This document shows, one piece after another, positions 9,033 to 18,785 of a stretch of DNA of 64,000 bases (its first letter is position 1; the number at the start of each line of letters is the position of its first letter). The stretch spans positions 1,116,001-1,180,000 of the forward strand of contig NZ_CP102512.1 of assembly GCF_024612015.1 (NCBI RefSeq), written 5' to 3'. Made by a program: the position numbers and the translations under genes. The notes below the pieces were generated by a model that was given only the letters and a program-made list of their open reading frames with translations, did no database searches and was not told the DNA's origin. The DNA comes from Streptomyces sp. CA-210063 (GTDB lineage Bacteria; Actinomycetota; Actinomycetes; Streptomycetales; Streptomycetaceae).

Positions 9033-10223
9033 TCAGGGCTCCATCAGCACCTTCACCGCCCCGTCCTCCTTGCGCTGGAACATCGCGTACGCGTGCGGTG
9101 CCTCGGTGAGCGGCACCCGGTGGGTGGCGAAGGAGTCGACGCCGAGCGGGTCGTCGTCGGTGAGGAGCGGCAGGATGTCGTCGCTCCAGGTACGGACGTT
9201 GGCCTGGCCCATGCGCAGCCGGATCTGCTTGTCGAACATGGTGAGCAGGGGCAGCGGATCGACCTTGCCGCCGTAGACGCCGGAGAGGGAGATGGTGCCG
9301 CCGCGTCGTACGAGGTCGATGGCCGTGTAGAGGGCGGCCAGCCGGTCCACGCTGAGGTGTTCCGCGAACCGTGCCCCGATGGCCCGGGGCAGCAGTCCGG
9401 TCGCGTTCTGGGCGAGGCGGGCGGCCGCGCTGCCGTGGGCCTCGGTGCCGACGGCGTCGATCACCGAGTCGGGGCCGCGTCCGGCGGTCCGGTCCTGGAC
9501 TGCGCTGACGAGATCCTTCTCGCTGTCGAAGTCCCGGAGGTCGAACGTCTCGACGCCCCGTTCACGCGCCCGGCGCAGCCGCTCGGGCACCAGATCGACT
9601 CCGAACACCTGCTCGGCGCCGCGCTGCTGGGCCACCCGGCAGGCCATGTCCCCGATGGGGCCGAGGCCGAGCACGGCGACGCTGCCGCCGGGCGGGATGT
9701 GCGCGTACTCGACCGCCTGCCAGGCGGTGGGGAGCACGTCGGAGAGATAGAGGAACCGGTCGTCGGGCGGCCCTTCCGGCACCTTGATCGGCCCGAACTG
9801 TGCCTGCGGGACGCGCAGGTACTCGGCCTGGCCGCCCGGGACCGCGCCGTACAGCCGGGTGTAGCCGAAGAGGGCCGCGCCCATGCCCTCGCCGGTGCAC
9901 TGCGTGGTCTCGCACTGGGTGGGCAGCCCCGTGAGGCACATCCAGCAGTTGCCGCAGGCGATCTGGAACGGCACGACCACGCGGTCCCCGGCCGCCAGGT
10001 CCGGCACCCCGGCGCCGACCTCCTCGACGACGCCCATGGGTTCGTGGCCGAGGATGTCGCCCGGTGTCATGAACGGCGTGAGCACTTCGTACAGGTGCAG
10101 GTCGGAGCCGCACAGCCCGGTGGAGGTGATGCGCACGATCGCGTCCGTCGGCTCCTGGATCACCGGATCGGGCACGGTCTCCACGCGCACGTCCCGCTTG
10201 CCCTGCCACGTCACTGCCTTCAT
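9033..10223 (-). CDS. zinc-dependent medium-chain alcohol dehydrogenase, formaldehyde-dehydrogenase-like
   Basis: 396 residues. The ATG at 10221-10223 begins MKAVTWQG, the usual start of this family; the open frame upstream lacks family sequence. Catalytic zinc ligands are in TGLCGSDLHLYE and GHEPMG. The structural-zinc loop CGNCWMCLTGLPTQC has all four cysteines. The Rossmann fold has VLGLGPIGDMAC. The extended 250-310 region resembles the glutathione-independent formaldehyde dehydrogenase subgroup more than ordinary alcohol dehydrogenases. It probably oxidises an aldehyde or alcohol with NAD(P)+. Formaldehyde produced by demethylation is a plausible but unproven substrate. Confidence 0.85.
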   Translation of the reverse strand: MKAVTWQGKRDVRVETVPDPVIQEPTDAIVRITSTGLCGSDLHLYEVLTPFMTPGDILGHEPMGVVEEVGAGVPDLAAGDRVVVPFQIACGNCWMCLTGLPTQCETTQCTGEGMGAALFGYTRLYGAVPGGQAEYLRVPQAQFGPIKVPEGPPDDRFLYLSDVLPTAWQAVEYAHIPPGGSVAVLGLGPIGDMACRVAQQRGAEQVFGVDLVPERLRRARERGVETFDLRDFDSEKDLVSAVQDRTAGRGPDSVIDAVGTEAHGSAAARLAQNATGLLPRAIGARFAEHLSVDRLAALYTAIDLVRRGGTISLSGVYGGKVDPLPLLTMFDKQIRLRMGQANVRTWSDDILPLLTDDDPLGVDSFATHRVPLTEAPHAYAMFQRKEDGAVKVLMEP

Positions 10224-10432
10224 CGCGCCACGCTCCGTCCCTCGCCTCGGCCAGCAGGTCCGGCACGGGTACCCGGTGCCCCAACACCGAACCGCGCCGA
10301 TCACCGAGGCTCCGGGACCAGTCTCCGACCCGATCCGCCCAGCAGAACGGACAGGTCAGAAACAATCGCGTATGGCTATCTATGAACTTATAAGCGCACA
10401 ATCGGAGACAACTCGGAATGTGATGGGGCGCG

Positions 10433-11416
10433 GTGGGCATGGAAGTGAAAGCGCGGCGGGTGCGGCACCAGGGGGCCACGGGGTTGCTGCTCGCCGCCGT
10501 GACGGCGGGCGCCCTGCTGTCGGGCTGCACCGGGGGCGACTCGGACGACGACGGACGCGGAGAGAGCGAGGGCCGCCGTGACGACCAGGTCAGCACGGCA
10601 CCCGTCGGCTCGATACTCGCCGTGAAGATCGACAACGTACGCGCGGCCAGACCCCAGACAGGTCTCGATGCCGCGGACATCGTCTACGCGGAGCAGGTCG
10701 AGGGCGGCCTGAGCCGACTGATGGCCGTGTACGCGACGAAGTTCCCGGAGACCGTCGGCCCGGTGCGCAGTGCCCGCGAGTCCGACCTGGAGCTCCTCCG
10801 CCAGTTCGACGAGCCGACCCTGGCCTTCTCCGGGGCCCAGAGCAAGCTGCTCCCCCTGATCGACAAGGCACCGCTGCGCGCCGAGACCCCGGGGGACACC
10901 GCCGACGCGTTCTACCGCGGCACCGACAAGCCCGCCCCGCACAACCTCTACCTGCGCCCCGGGAAACTCATCGACTCCCCACCCGGCGACGACGCCCTCA
11001 CCACCGGCTTCCAGTACGGCCCGGCACCCACCGGCGGCACACCGGAGGACTCCCGCACGATCCGCTACCCGGCGGCCCGCTTCACCTTCACCTGGTCCGA
11101 CGACCGCCAACGCTGGCTGGTCTCCATGGACGGCACGGAAACGGTCCTGACCGACGGCAACCGGGTGGCTCCGGCGACGGTGGTCGTGCAACACGTGACG
11201 GTACGCGAGTCCCAGTTCAAGGACTTCCGGGGCAACAACACGCCGTACACGGAGACCGTCGGCTCCGGCCGCGCCGAGGTCCTGCGCGACGGCCGGACGT
11301 TCGACGGGAACTGGGAGCGGAAGACGGACACGGACGGCACCAGCTTCACGACAACGGACGGCAAGCCGATGAACTTCGCGGAGGGGCAGGTGTGGGTGGT
11401 GTTCACGAAGGCATGA
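10433..11416 (+). CDS. DUF3048 (YerB-like) lipoprotein
   Basis: 327 residues from the GTG at 10433; the ATG two codons later (10439) is an equally good start. A signal peptide ends in the lipobox LLSG-C, followed by a Gly/Asp/Arg-rich spacer, so the protein should be anchored to the outer face of the membrane. The rest matches DUF3048: VKIDNVRAARPQTGLDAAD, YAEQVEGGLSRLMAV, PVGPVRSAR-like and SAQSK-like blocks, and the C-terminal NFAEGQVWVVF. The molecular function of the family is unknown. It does not appear to share an operon with its neighbours. Confidence 0.88.
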   Translation: MGMEVKARRVRHQGATGLLLAAVTAGALLSGCTGGDSDDDGRGESEGRRDDQVSTAPVGSILAVKIDNVRAARPQTGLDAADIVYAEQVEGGLSRLMAVYATKFPETVGPVRSARESDLELLRQFDEPTLAFSGAQSKLLPLIDKAPLRAETPGDTADAFYRGTDKPAPHNLYLRPGKLIDSPPGDDALTTGFQYGPAPTGGTPEDSRTIRYPAARFTFTWSDDRQRWLVSMDGTETVLTDGNRVAPATVVVQHVTVRESQFKDFRGNNTPYTETVGSGRAEVLRDGRTFDGNWERKTDTDGTSFTTTDGKPMNFAEGQVWVVFTKA

Positions 11417-11426
11417 CGCCGTGAAG

Positions 11427-11888
11427 CTAGTGGGCACCCATCGACTCGGCCGGGCTGCGCAACTCCTCCGCCGCATCGGCGACCCGCCGTATCAGCTCGA
11501 AGAACACCTCCTGCTCCTGCGCCGACAAGGGCGCCAGGAACACCTGGTTCATCCGGGCCGTCCGCACCGTGAGCTTGCGATGCGTCCGCACGCCCTCCTC
11601 GGTGAGGCGCAGCAGGAACCGTCGCCCGTCCTGCGGATCGCGCACCTTGTCGAGGAGCCCCCGCCGCCCGAGCCGGCTGATGACCTCGGACATCGTGGAC
11701 CGGTCGAGCCCGACCCGCTCCCCCACCGTGCGCTGGTCGAGCCCCGGCTCGGCGACGAGCGTGTTGAGGACCGCGAACTGCGGCGAGGTGATCTCCTCGG
11801 AGACCATCACGTTCCACAGCAGGTAGTGGGCCTGCTGCAGCCGTCGGGCCAGGTGCCCGGGGTGGGTGGAGAGGTCCACCGCGGCCAT
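11427..11888 (-). CDS. pcaV: MarR-family repressor of protocatechuate catabolism (PcaV type)
   Basis: 153 residues with a MarR winged helix: TSPQFAVLNTLVAEPGLDQ, VGLDRSTMSEVISRL and the wing DPQDGRRFLLRLTEEG. The gene is divergent from pcaI and directly beside a complete pca operon, the arrangement I know for pcaV in Streptomyces coelicolor. There the protein is released from DNA by protocatechuate. The arginine in DRSTMSEV sits where that family binds the aromatic carboxylate; this comparison is from memory. It is expected to repress the pca operon and itself. Confidence 0.85.
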   Translation of the reverse strand: MAAVDLSTHPGHLARRLQQAHYLLWNVMVSEEITSPQFAVLNTLVAEPGLDQRTVGERVGLDRSTMSEVISRLGRRGLLDKVRDPQDGRRFLLRLTEEGVRTHRKLTVRTARMNQVFLAPLSAQEQEVFFELIRRVADAAEELRSPAESMGAH

Positions 11889-12052
11889 GTTCGCTCCTCG
11901 GCTCGGCTCAGTCGGACATGCTCGGTAATTCGTCCGTGCACTGAACGATACTCGCCACCCACCGGGGCGTGTCCATCACCATGTACACAGATGACCTCGC
12001 TGTTCTCGGGCCTTGACGGGAAAGCCGACGAGTGGCAGCGTGAAGGAAACTT

Positions 12053-12069
12053 CACTGAAATGCTCAGTG
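12053..12069. promoter_or_regulatory. candidate PcaV operator in the pcaV-pcaI intergenic region
   Basis: CACTGA (12053-12058) and TCAGTG (12064-12069) form a perfect inverted repeat with a 5-base spacer, 49 bp before the pcaI start. Another CACTGA half-site lies near 11939, close to pcaV. MarR dimers usually bind such repeats over the promoter. Confidence 0.55.
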
Positions 12070-12117
12070 CCCTGATTAACTGGTCACCGAGTGCTCGGAC
12101 GAGATGGGGCCTCACGG

Positions 12118-12900
12118 ATGGACAAGGTGGTCGCCACGGCCCTGGAGGCAGTGGCCGATGTGCCGGACGGCGCGACACTCGCCGTCGGCGGGTTCGGGCT
12201 GAGCGGTGTGCCGAACGTGCTGATCCAGGCGTTGTACGAGCGTGGGATCTCGGGTCTCGGAGTGGTGTCGAACAACTGCGGGGCCATGGACACGGGCCTC
12301 GCGGTCCTCCTCGCGGCGGGCCGGATCGCCCGGGTGACCGGTTCGTACATCGGGGCGAACAAGGAGTTCGCGCGACAGTACCTCGCCGGTGAGCTGGAGG
12401 TCGAGATGATCCCGCAGGGCACACTCGCCGAGCGGCTGCGCGCCGGCGGCGCTGGCATCCCGGCGTTCTTCACCCCGGCCGGCGTGGGCACCCAGGTCGC
12501 CGAGGGCGGGCTGCCCTGGCGCTACGACGGCGACGGCGGCGTCTCGCTGGCCTCGCCGCCGAAGGAGGTCCGCGAGTTCGACGGCACCGAGTACGTGCTG
12601 GAGCGCGGCATCCGTACGGACTTCGCGCTCGTCCGCGCGGCCAAGGGCGACCGGCACGGCAACCTGGTCTTCAACAAGTCCTCCCGCAACTTCAACCCCC
12701 TCTCCGCGATGGCCGGCAAGGTCACGATCGCCGAGGTGGAGGAGCTCGTCGAGCCCGGCGAGATCGACCCGGACGCGGTCCACCTGCCCGGCATCTTCGT
12801 GCAGCGCGTCATCGCCCTCACCCCCGAGCAGGCGGCGGACAAGAAGATCGAGAAGCGGACGGTCTCCGCCTCCGCCGCAGAGGGAACGGTGAGCGAGTAA
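12118..12900 (+). CDS. pcaI: 3-oxoadipate CoA-transferase subunit A
   Basis: 260 residues. It transfers CoA from succinyl-CoA to beta-ketoadipate, the second-last step of the protocatechuate pathway. The start is the ATG at 12118; a GTG 27 bases upstream lacks family sequence. The CoA-transferase family I signature is seen as [20 protein letters not shown], and an adenine-site-like motif as [20 protein letters not shown]. The gene runs straight into pcaJ through a TAATG overlap, as expected for subunits made in equal amounts. Confidence 0.96.
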   Translation: MDKVVATALEAVADVPDGATLAVGGFGLSGVPNVLIQALYERGISGLGVVSNNCGAMDTGLAVLLAAGRIARVTGSYIGANKEFARQYLAGELEVEMIPQGTLAERLRAGGAGIPAFFTPAGVGTQVAEGGLPWRYDGDGGVSLASPPKEVREFDGTEYVLERGIRTDFALVRAAKGDRHGNLVFNKSSRNFNPLSAMAGKVTIAEVEELVEPGEIDPDAVHLPGIFVQRVIALTPEQAADKKIEKRTVSASAAEGTVSE

Positions 12901-13547
12901 TGGCCTGGAACCGCGAGCAGATGGCCGCCCGAGCCGCACGTGAGCTCGAAGACGGCCAGTACGTCAACCTCGGCATCGGCCTGCCGACCCTGATCCCGAA
13001 CTACCTCCCCGACGACGTCGAGGTGATCCTGGAGTCCGAGAACGGGATCCTCGGCACCGGCCCCTACCCGACCGAGGACCAGGTCGACCCCGATCTGATC
13101 AACGCCGGCAAGGAGACCGTGACGGTCCTGCCCGGAGCCTCGTACTTCGACTCGGCACTGTCGTTCTCGATGATCCGCGGCGGCCACATCGACGTCGCGG
13201 TGCTCGGCGCGATGCAGGTCTCCGCCGGCGGCGACCTGGCCAACTGGGCCATCCCCGGCAAGATGATCACCGGGATCGGCGGGGCGATGGACCTGGTCCA
13301 CGGCGCCCGTACGGTCATCGTGGTCATGACCCACACCGCCAAGGACGGCTCGGCGAAGATCCTTGAGGAGTGTGCGCTGCCGCTGACCGGCAAGGCGTGC
13401 GTGAACCGGATCATCACCGACCTGGGCGTGCTCGACGTGACCGACGAGGGCCTGGTGCTGGTGGAGACCGCGCCCGGTGTCACCGCCGAGGAGATCGTCG
13501 CGAAGACCGCCGCCAAGCTGCGCATCCCCGAGGAGATCCCGTCATGA
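12900..13547 (+). CDS. pcaJ: 3-oxoadipate CoA-transferase subunit B
   Basis: 215 residues. This subunit carries the catalytic glutamate that forms the CoA thioester, visible in [11 protein letters not shown] near residue 48. [15 protein letters not shown] near the N-terminus and [19 protein letters not shown] mid-protein are typical of the beta subunit. It overlaps pcaI by one base and pcaF by four (ATGA), so translation is coupled across all three. Confidence 0.96.
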   Translation: MAWNREQMAARAARELEDGQYVNLGIGLPTLIPNYLPDDVEVILESENGILGTGPYPTEDQVDPDLINAGKETVTVLPGASYFDSALSFSMIRGGHIDVAVLGAMQVSAGGDLANWAIPGKMITGIGGAMDLVHGARTVIVVMTHTAKDGSAKILEECALPLTGKACVNRIITDLGVLDVTDEGLVLVETAPGVTAEEIVAKTAAKLRIPEEIPS

Positions 13548-14770
13548 ACAAGGGTCCGAGCAACGGCCTGAGGGACGTCTACATCGTCGACGCGGTCCGC
13601 ACCCCCATCGGCCGCTACAACGGCACTCTGGCGGGCCTGCGCCCCGACGACCTGGCCGCCCACGCCATCCGTGAACTCCTCGCCCGTACGCCGGACCTGG
13701 ACCCGGCACGGATCGAGGACGTGTACTTCGGCAACGCCAACGGCGCCGGTGAGGAGAACCGCAACGTCGGCCGCATGGCCGCGCTGCTCGCGGGCCTGCC
13801 GACCTCCGTGCCCGGCGTGACCGTCAACCGCCTCTGCGCCTCCGGCCTGGAGGCCGTGATCCAGGCGGCCCGCGCCATCGCGCTCGGCGACGCCTCGATC
13901 GCCGTGGCCGGCGGGGTCGAGTCCATGACCCGCGCCCCGTACGTGCTGCCCAAGAGCGAGAGGCCCTTCCCCGCCGGGCACACCGAGCTGTACTCGACCA
14001 CGCTGGGCTGGCGCATGGTCAACCCGAGGATGGACCCGCAGTGGACCATCCCGCTCGGCGAGTCGGCCGAGCTCATCGCCGACAAGCACAAGATCAGCCG
14101 GGAGCAGCAGGACGAGTTCGCGCTCGCCTCCCACCAGAAGGCCGCCAAGGCGCAGGCCGAGGGTCTGTTCGACGGTGAACTCGCTCCCGTCTCCATCCCG
14201 CAGCGCAAGGGCGATCCGGTCGTCTTCGGCGCCGACGAGTGCGTACGGGCCGACGCCTCCCTCGCCGCGATGGCCAAGCTGAAGCCGTCCTTCCGCACCT
14301 CCGAGGGGACGGTCACGGCCGGCAACGCCTCGCCGCTGAACGACGGTGCGGCCGCGCTGCTGCTGGTGGACGAGGAGGGCCTGGCGGCCACCGGTCGCGA
14401 GCCCCTCGCCCGGGTCTCGGCGTCCGGTGTCTCCGCGATCGATCCGCACTACTTCGGACTCGCCCCCGTCGAGGCGGTGACGCGTGCGCTGGCCAAGGCG
14501 GGCAAGGGATTCGGCGACCTGGACGTCCTGGAGCTGAACGAGGCGTTCGCCGCGCAGGTGCTCGGGTGTGTCGCCGAGTGGCCCGAGTTCGACACCGCGA
14601 TCCTCAACCCGCGGGGCGGTGCGATCGCCCTTGGCCATCCGCTCGGGGCCTCGGGTGCGCGGCTCGCCGGCACGGTTGCCCATCAGCTCGCGCGCAAGGG
14701 CAGTGGCGTCGGCGTCGCCACGCTGTGCATCGGAGTGGGGCAAGGACTCGCCCTCGTATTGGAACGTTGA
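13544..14770 (+). CDS. pcaF: 3-oxoadipyl-CoA thiolase
   Basis: 408 residues. It cleaves beta-ketoadipyl-CoA with CoA to succinyl-CoA and acetyl-CoA, the last step of the pathway. The nucleophilic cysteine is in [12 protein letters not shown], the catalytic histidine in [16 protein letters not shown], and the second cysteine in [11 protein letters not shown]. Length is normal for thiolases. The start ATG lies inside the pcaJ stop (ATGA). A repeat-bearing gap of 140 bp separates it from pcaH, so the operon may have an internal attenuation point there. Confidence 0.96.
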   Translation: MNKGPSNGLRDVYIVDAVRTPIGRYNGTLAGLRPDDLAAHAIRELLARTPDLDPARIEDVYFGNANGAGEENRNVGRMAALLAGLPTSVPGVTVNRLCASGLEAVIQAARAIALGDASIAVAGGVESMTRAPYVLPKSERPFPAGHTELYSTTLGWRMVNPRMDPQWTIPLGESAELIADKHKISREQQDEFALASHQKAAKAQAEGLFDGELAPVSIPQRKGDPVVFGADECVRADASLAAMAKLKPSFRTSEGTVTAGNASPLNDGAAALLLVDEEGLAATGREPLARVSASGVSAIDPHYFGLAPVEAVTRALAKAGKGFGDLDVLELNEAFAAQVLGCVAEWPEFDTAILNPRGGAIALGHPLGASGARLAGTVAHQLARKGSGVGVATLCIGVGQGLALVLER

Positions 14771-14798
14771 GCACCGTTTGCGACTGCGGGCCGTATAT

Positions 14799-14861
14799 GG
14801 CTGGTCGCGCCCGCGCGGCGGAGCCGCATATCGATACAGCCCCGCGCCCCTTACGGGGCGC
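14799..14861. repeat. dispersed hairpin repeat, copy 1
   Basis: A block of about 60 bp starting GGCTGGTCGCGCCCGCGCGG and ending in the hairpin GCGCCCCTTACGGGGCGC. A closely similar copy in inverse orientation lies at 57339-57400. Blocks like this recur between genes in Streptomyces genomes. Here it separates pcaF from pcaH. Confidence 0.8.
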
Positions 14862-14910
14862 TGCGCCACCCCCGATTCAACGGAACCGTCAGAGACCTCA
14901 GGAACCCGGT

Positions 14911-15684
14911 ATGACACTCACCCAGCACGACATCGACCAGGAGATCGCGGCCGAGCACGCCGCCTACGAGAAGCGGGTCGCCGACGGTGCGCCGGTCGAG
15001 CACCAGCCCCGCCGTGACTACGCCCCGTACCGCTCCTCGGTGCTGCGGCACCCGAAGCAGCCGCCCATCGGCATCGACGTCACCAAGGACCCGGAGCTGG
15101 TGGAGCTGTCCTCCCCCGCCTTCGGCGAGCGGGACATCACCGAGATCGACAACGATCTGACCCGGCAGCACAACGGCGAGCCGATCGGTGAGCGCATCAC
15201 CGTCTCCGGCCGTCTCCTCGACCGTGACGGGCGCCCGCTGCGCGGCCAGCTGGTCGAGATCTGGCAGTCCAACTCGGCGGGCCGCTACGCGCACCAGCGC
15301 GAGCAGCACGATGCGCCGCTGGACCCGAACTTCACCGGCGTCGGCCGCACGCTGACCGACGACAACGGGCACTACCACTTCACGACGATCCAGCCGGGCC
15401 CGTACCCGTGGCGCCAGCACGTCAACGCCTGGCGGCCGGCCCACATCCACTTCTCGCTCTTCGGCTCGGCGTTCACGCAGCGGCTCGTGACGCAGATGTA
15501 CTTCCCGAGCGACCCGCTGTTCCCGTACGACCCGATCATCCAGTCCGTGACGGACGACGCGGCCCGGCAGCGGCTGGTCGCCACATACGACCACAGCCTG
15601 TCCGTGCCGGAGTTCTCGATGGGCTACCACTGGGACATCGTGCTCGACGGGCCGAAGGCCACCTGGATCGAAGAAGGGCGCTGA
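14911..15684 (+). CDS. pcaH: protocatechuate 3,4-dioxygenase beta subunit
   Basis: 257 residues. With PcaG it performs intradiol cleavage of protocatechuate to 3-carboxy-cis,cis-muconate. The beta subunit holds the non-heme Fe(III). The expected two tyrosine and two histidine ligands are visible around GRYAHQREQHDAPLDPNF, GPYPWRQ and RPAHIHFSLFG. The start ATG at 14911 is preceded by AGGA. It is followed after 6 bp by pcaG. Confidence 0.96.
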   Translation: MTLTQHDIDQEIAAEHAAYEKRVADGAPVEHQPRRDYAPYRSSVLRHPKQPPIGIDVTKDPELVELSSPAFGERDITEIDNDLTRQHNGEPIGERITVSGRLLDRDGRPLRGQLVEIWQSNSAGRYAHQREQHDAPLDPNFTGVGRTLTDDNGHYHFTTIQPGPYPWRQHVNAWRPAHIHFSLFGSAFTQRLVTQMYFPSDPLFPYDPIIQSVTDDAARQRLVATYDHSLSVPEFSMGYHWDIVLDGPKATWIEEGR

Positions 15685-15690
15685 CCTGCC

Positions 15691-16296
15691 ATGACGAAGA
15701 TCGACACAAACCGCGCGGAGACGGTGCTCCCGACCCCGTCGCACACGGTCGGCCCCTTCTACGGCCACGCCCTGCCGTTCCCCGGCGGCGGCGACATCGC
15801 CCCGCTCGGCCACCCGGACACCATCTCCCTCCAGGGCTACATCCTCGACGGCGAGGGCAACCCGCTGCCGGACGCCTTCCTGGAGCTGTGGGGCCCGGAC
15901 CCGGACGGCAACCTCTCCCAGGTCGACGGCTCCATGCGCCGCGACCCGGCGAGCGGCGGCTTCCTGGGCCGCAACGGCGTGGAGTTCACCGGCTGGGGCC
16001 GCGTCCAGACCGACGCCAACGGGCACTGGACGGCGCGTACGCTGCGGCCCGGCGCGCGCGGACGGAACGCGCCGTACATCAGCGTGTGCGTCTTCGCGCG
16101 CGGCCTGCTCGTCCACCTGTTCACCCGGATCTACCTGCCGGGCGACGAGGCCGCACTGGCCGCCGACCCGCTGCTCTCCCGGGTGGAGGAGCCGCGCCGG
16201 GGCACACTGATCGCCGAGGACCAGGGCAGCGGCACCTACCGTTTCGACATCCGCCTTCAAGGCGAAGGCGAGACGGTCTTCCTGGAGTTCCAGTGA
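15691..16296 (+). CDS. pcaG: protocatechuate 3,4-dioxygenase alpha subunit
   Basis: 201 residues. This is the structural partner of PcaH; it lacks the full iron-ligand set but shapes the active site. TPSHTVGPFYGHALPF at the N-terminus and the intradiol-dioxygenase core GYILDGEGNPLPDAFLELW, GRVQTDANGHW are clear. Its stop overlaps the GTG start of pcaB. Confidence 0.95.
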   Translation: MTKIDTNRAETVLPTPSHTVGPFYGHALPFPGGGDIAPLGHPDTISLQGYILDGEGNPLPDAFLELWGPDPDGNLSQVDGSMRRDPASGGFLGRNGVEFTGWGRVQTDANGHWTARTLRPGARGRNAPYISVCVFARGLLVHLFTRIYLPGDEAALAADPLLSRVEEPRRGTLIAEDQGSGTYRFDIRLQGEGETVFLEFQ

Positions 16297-17624
16297 CTTC
16301 TGCTGTTCCCGACACCGGTCTGCTCGCGCCCGGGTGGACCGGTTCCCCGGCCGCCGCCGCGACGAGCGACACCGCCTATCTCCAGGCGCTGCTCGACGCC
16401 GAGGCCGCACTGGCCCGCGCCCAGGCCACGCTGGGGCTGGTCCCCGCCGCGGCCGGGACGGCGGTGACCTCGGCGGCGGACGCCGACGCCTTCGACACGG
16501 CGTCGCTCGCCGAGCGCGCCCGCGGCGGCGGCAACCCGGTGATCCCCCTGGTCGCGGACCTCACCGAGGCGGTCGGCACGGAGTACGGCCCGTACGTCCA
16601 CCGGGGCGCGACCAGCCAGGACATCATGGACACGGCGACGATGCTGGTCGCCGCACGCACCCTCGACCTGGTGCTGGCCGACCTCGGCCGCACCGAGGCC
16701 GCCCTGGCCTCGATCGCCGCCGCGCACCGGGACACCGCGATGCCCGGGCGCACCCTCACCCAGCACGCCGTGCCGACGACCTTCGGGCTGAAGGCGGCGG
16801 GCTGGCGTTCGCTGGTCCTGGACGCCCGGGACCGGCTCGCGGTCGTACGCGCGAGCCTGCCCGCCCAACTCGGGGGCGCGGCGGGCACGTTGGCGGCCTT
16901 CACGGTCTTCGGGTCGGCCGACACCCAGGCATTGAGCGCCACCTACGCCCGTGAACTCGGCCTGCATGAGCCCGAGTTGCCCTGGCACACCCTGCGCACC
17001 CCGATCGCGGACCTCGCCGGAGGGCTGGCGTTCACCGCCGGTGCCTTGGGGAAGGTCGCGGTGGACTTCCTCACCCTCGCCCGCACCGAGATCGCCGAGG
17101 TGGCGGAGGGCAGCGGGGGCGGTTCGTCGGCGATGCCGCACAAGGCGAACCCCGTGCGGTCCACGCTGATCGCGGCGGCGGCCCGGCGGGCGCCCCAGCT
17201 GGCGGCGACGTTGTACGGGTCGCTGGCCGCCGAGGACGAGCGGCCGGCCGGGGCGTGGCACGCCGAGTGGGAGCCGTTGCGCGATCTGCTCCGGCTGGTC
17301 GGGGGCGCCGCCCGGGACGCGGTGGAGCTCACCCAGGGTCTTAGGGTGAACGTCGACGCGATGCGGCAACACCTGGACCTCACCCACGGGTTGATCGTCT
17401 CCGAGCGGCTGGCCGCCGAGCTGGCCCCCGTGCTCGGCCGGGCCCGCGCCAAGGAACTGCTCACCCGGGCCGCCAAACGCGTCTACGCCGAGGGCCGACC
17501 GCTGGGTGAACTGCTCGCCGAGGAGCCGGAGTTGAAGGACCTCGACCTGGCGGACCTCACCGACCCCACCCGCTACACCGGCTCCGCCGGAGCCCTCACC
17601 GACCGTGCCCTGGAGCGACGTTGA
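16293..17624 (+). CDS. pcaB: 3-carboxy-cis,cis-muconate cycloisomerase
   Basis: 443 residues from a GTG start inside the pcaG stop (GTGA). It converts 3-carboxymuconate to 4-carboxymuconolactone and belongs to the fumarase/aspartase superfamily. The superfamily signature is GSSAMPHKANPV around residue 280; the flexible catalytic-loop serine lies within it. RGATSQDIMDTA and TLTQHAVPTTFGLKAAGW are the other two conserved regions. The downstream gene starts at the overlapping TTGA. Confidence 0.95.
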   Translation: MTSAVPDTGLLAPGWTGSPAAAATSDTAYLQALLDAEAALARAQATLGLVPAAAGTAVTSAADADAFDTASLAERARGGGNPVIPLVADLTEAVGTEYGPYVHRGATSQDIMDTATMLVAARTLDLVLADLGRTEAALASIAAAHRDTAMPGRTLTQHAVPTTFGLKAAGWRSLVLDARDRLAVVRASLPAQLGGAAGTLAAFTVFGSADTQALSATYARELGLHEPELPWHTLRTPIADLAGGLAFTAGALGKVAVDFLTLARTEIAEVAEGSGGGSSAMPHKANPVRSTLIAAAARRAPQLAATLYGSLAAEDERPAGAWHAEWEPLRDLLRLVGGAARDAVELTQGLRVNVDAMRQHLDLTHGLIVSERLAAELAPVLGRARAKELLTRAAKRVYAEGRPLGELLAEEPELKDLDLADLTDPTRYTGSAGALTDRALERR

Positions 17625-18748
17625 CGGACAAGCTGCTCAACCACCGTGCGGAGGGCCCTGCTTCCGCTCCTCCGCTGCTGCTCGGCCCTTCCCTCGGCAC
17701 CTCCACCAAGCTGTGGGACAAGGTGGCGCCCGACTTGTCGATCACGCACCGGGTGATCCGCTGGGACCTGCCGGGACACGGCGACTCCCCCGCCGGCCTG
17801 ATCACCCCGGGCGCGACGGTCGCCGATCTGGCCGGACTCGTGCTGGCCCTGGCGGACTCGCTGGGCATCGAGCGGTTCGCGTACGCGGGCGTGTCCCTCG
17901 GCGGCGCGGTCGGGCTGCACCTCGCCGCGCACCACCCGGAGCGGGTCGCGTCCCTCGCCGTGATCTGCTCCTCGGCCCACTTCAACGGCGCCAAGCCGTG
18001 GCGGGAGCGCGCCGAGCTGGTGCGCCGGGAGGGGCTGGCCGGGGTCGCCGAGACGGCGAACTCCCGTTGGTTCACGCCCGGGTTCACGGTGCCGGAGCTG
18101 GTCGACGACCATCGCGACGCCGACCCGGACGCGTACGCGGCCTGCTGTGACGCGCTCGCCGCGTTCGACATCCGCGAGGACCTGTCGAGGATCACCGCGC
18201 CGACCCTTCTCATCGCCGGCCGGCAGGACCCGGCGACACCGCCCGCGCATCTGCGGGAGATCGCGGACGCGGTGCCGGGGTCGTCCCTCACGGAGATCTC
18301 CGGCGCCTCCCATCTCGCCCCGGCCGAACGCCCGGAGGCCGTACTGGCCGCGCTGCGCGGGCACTTCGACGGCTACGCGAAGCGCGGTATGGAGGTGCGC
18401 CGCCAGGTCCTCGGGGACACGCACGTGGACCGCGCGCAGTCCCGGCAGACACCCTTCACGGCACGCTTCCAGGACTTCATCTCCCGCTACGCCTGGGGCG
18501 AGATCTGGACCGACCCGACGCTGTCCCGCCGCGAGCGCAGCATGATCACGCTGACCGCGCTGGTGGCCCACGGCCACTACGACGAGCTGGCCATGCATGT
18601 CCGGGCGGCCCGCCGCAACGGCCTCACCCCGGAGGAGATCGGTGCCGTACTCCTCCAGACCGCCGTGTACTGCGGCGTCCCGGCGGCGAACTCGGCGTTC
18701 GCGGCGGCTCAGCGCGTGCTCGCCGAGGAGGACGGGGAGCAGGCCTGA
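17621..18748 (+). CDS. pcaL: fused beta-ketoadipate enol-lactone hydrolase / 4-carboxymuconolactone decarboxylase
   Basis: 375 residues, TTG start overlapping the pcaB stop. The N-terminal alpha/beta-hydrolase (PcaD, about 1-250) has the nucleophile serine in YAGVSLGGAVGLH, the acid region in LIAGRQDPATPP and the histidine in GASHLAPAERP. The C-terminal part (about 260-375) is a carboxymuconolactone decarboxylase (PcaC) with TPFTARFQDFISRYAWGEIW and GVPAANSAFAAAQ. The fusion channels 4-carboxymuconolactone to beta-ketoadipate and is the actinobacterial form. It is the last gene of the operon. Confidence 0.96.
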   Translation: MTDKLLNHRAEGPASAPPLLLGPSLGTSTKLWDKVAPDLSITHRVIRWDLPGHGDSPAGLITPGATVADLAGLVLALADSLGIERFAYAGVSLGGAVGLHLAAHHPERVASLAVICSSAHFNGAKPWRERAELVRREGLAGVAETANSRWFTPGFTVPELVDDHRDADPDAYAACCDALAAFDIREDLSRITAPTLLIAGRQDPATPPAHLREIADAVPGSSLTEISGASHLAPAERPEAVLAALRGHFDGYAKRGMEVRRQVLGDTHVDRAQSRQTPFTARFQDFISRYAWGEIWTDPTLSRRERSMITLTALVAHGHYDELAMHVRAARRNGLTPEEIGAVLLQTAVYCGVPAANSAFAAAQRVLAEEDGEQA

Positions 18749-18785
18749 CCGGTGGGCGGGACCCGGGAGGCCGCTTCGCCCGGCG

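Noticed and set aside
13064..14917. 617-codon frame antisense to pcaJ-pcaF
   Set aside because: Shadow of conserved pca genes; no motif.
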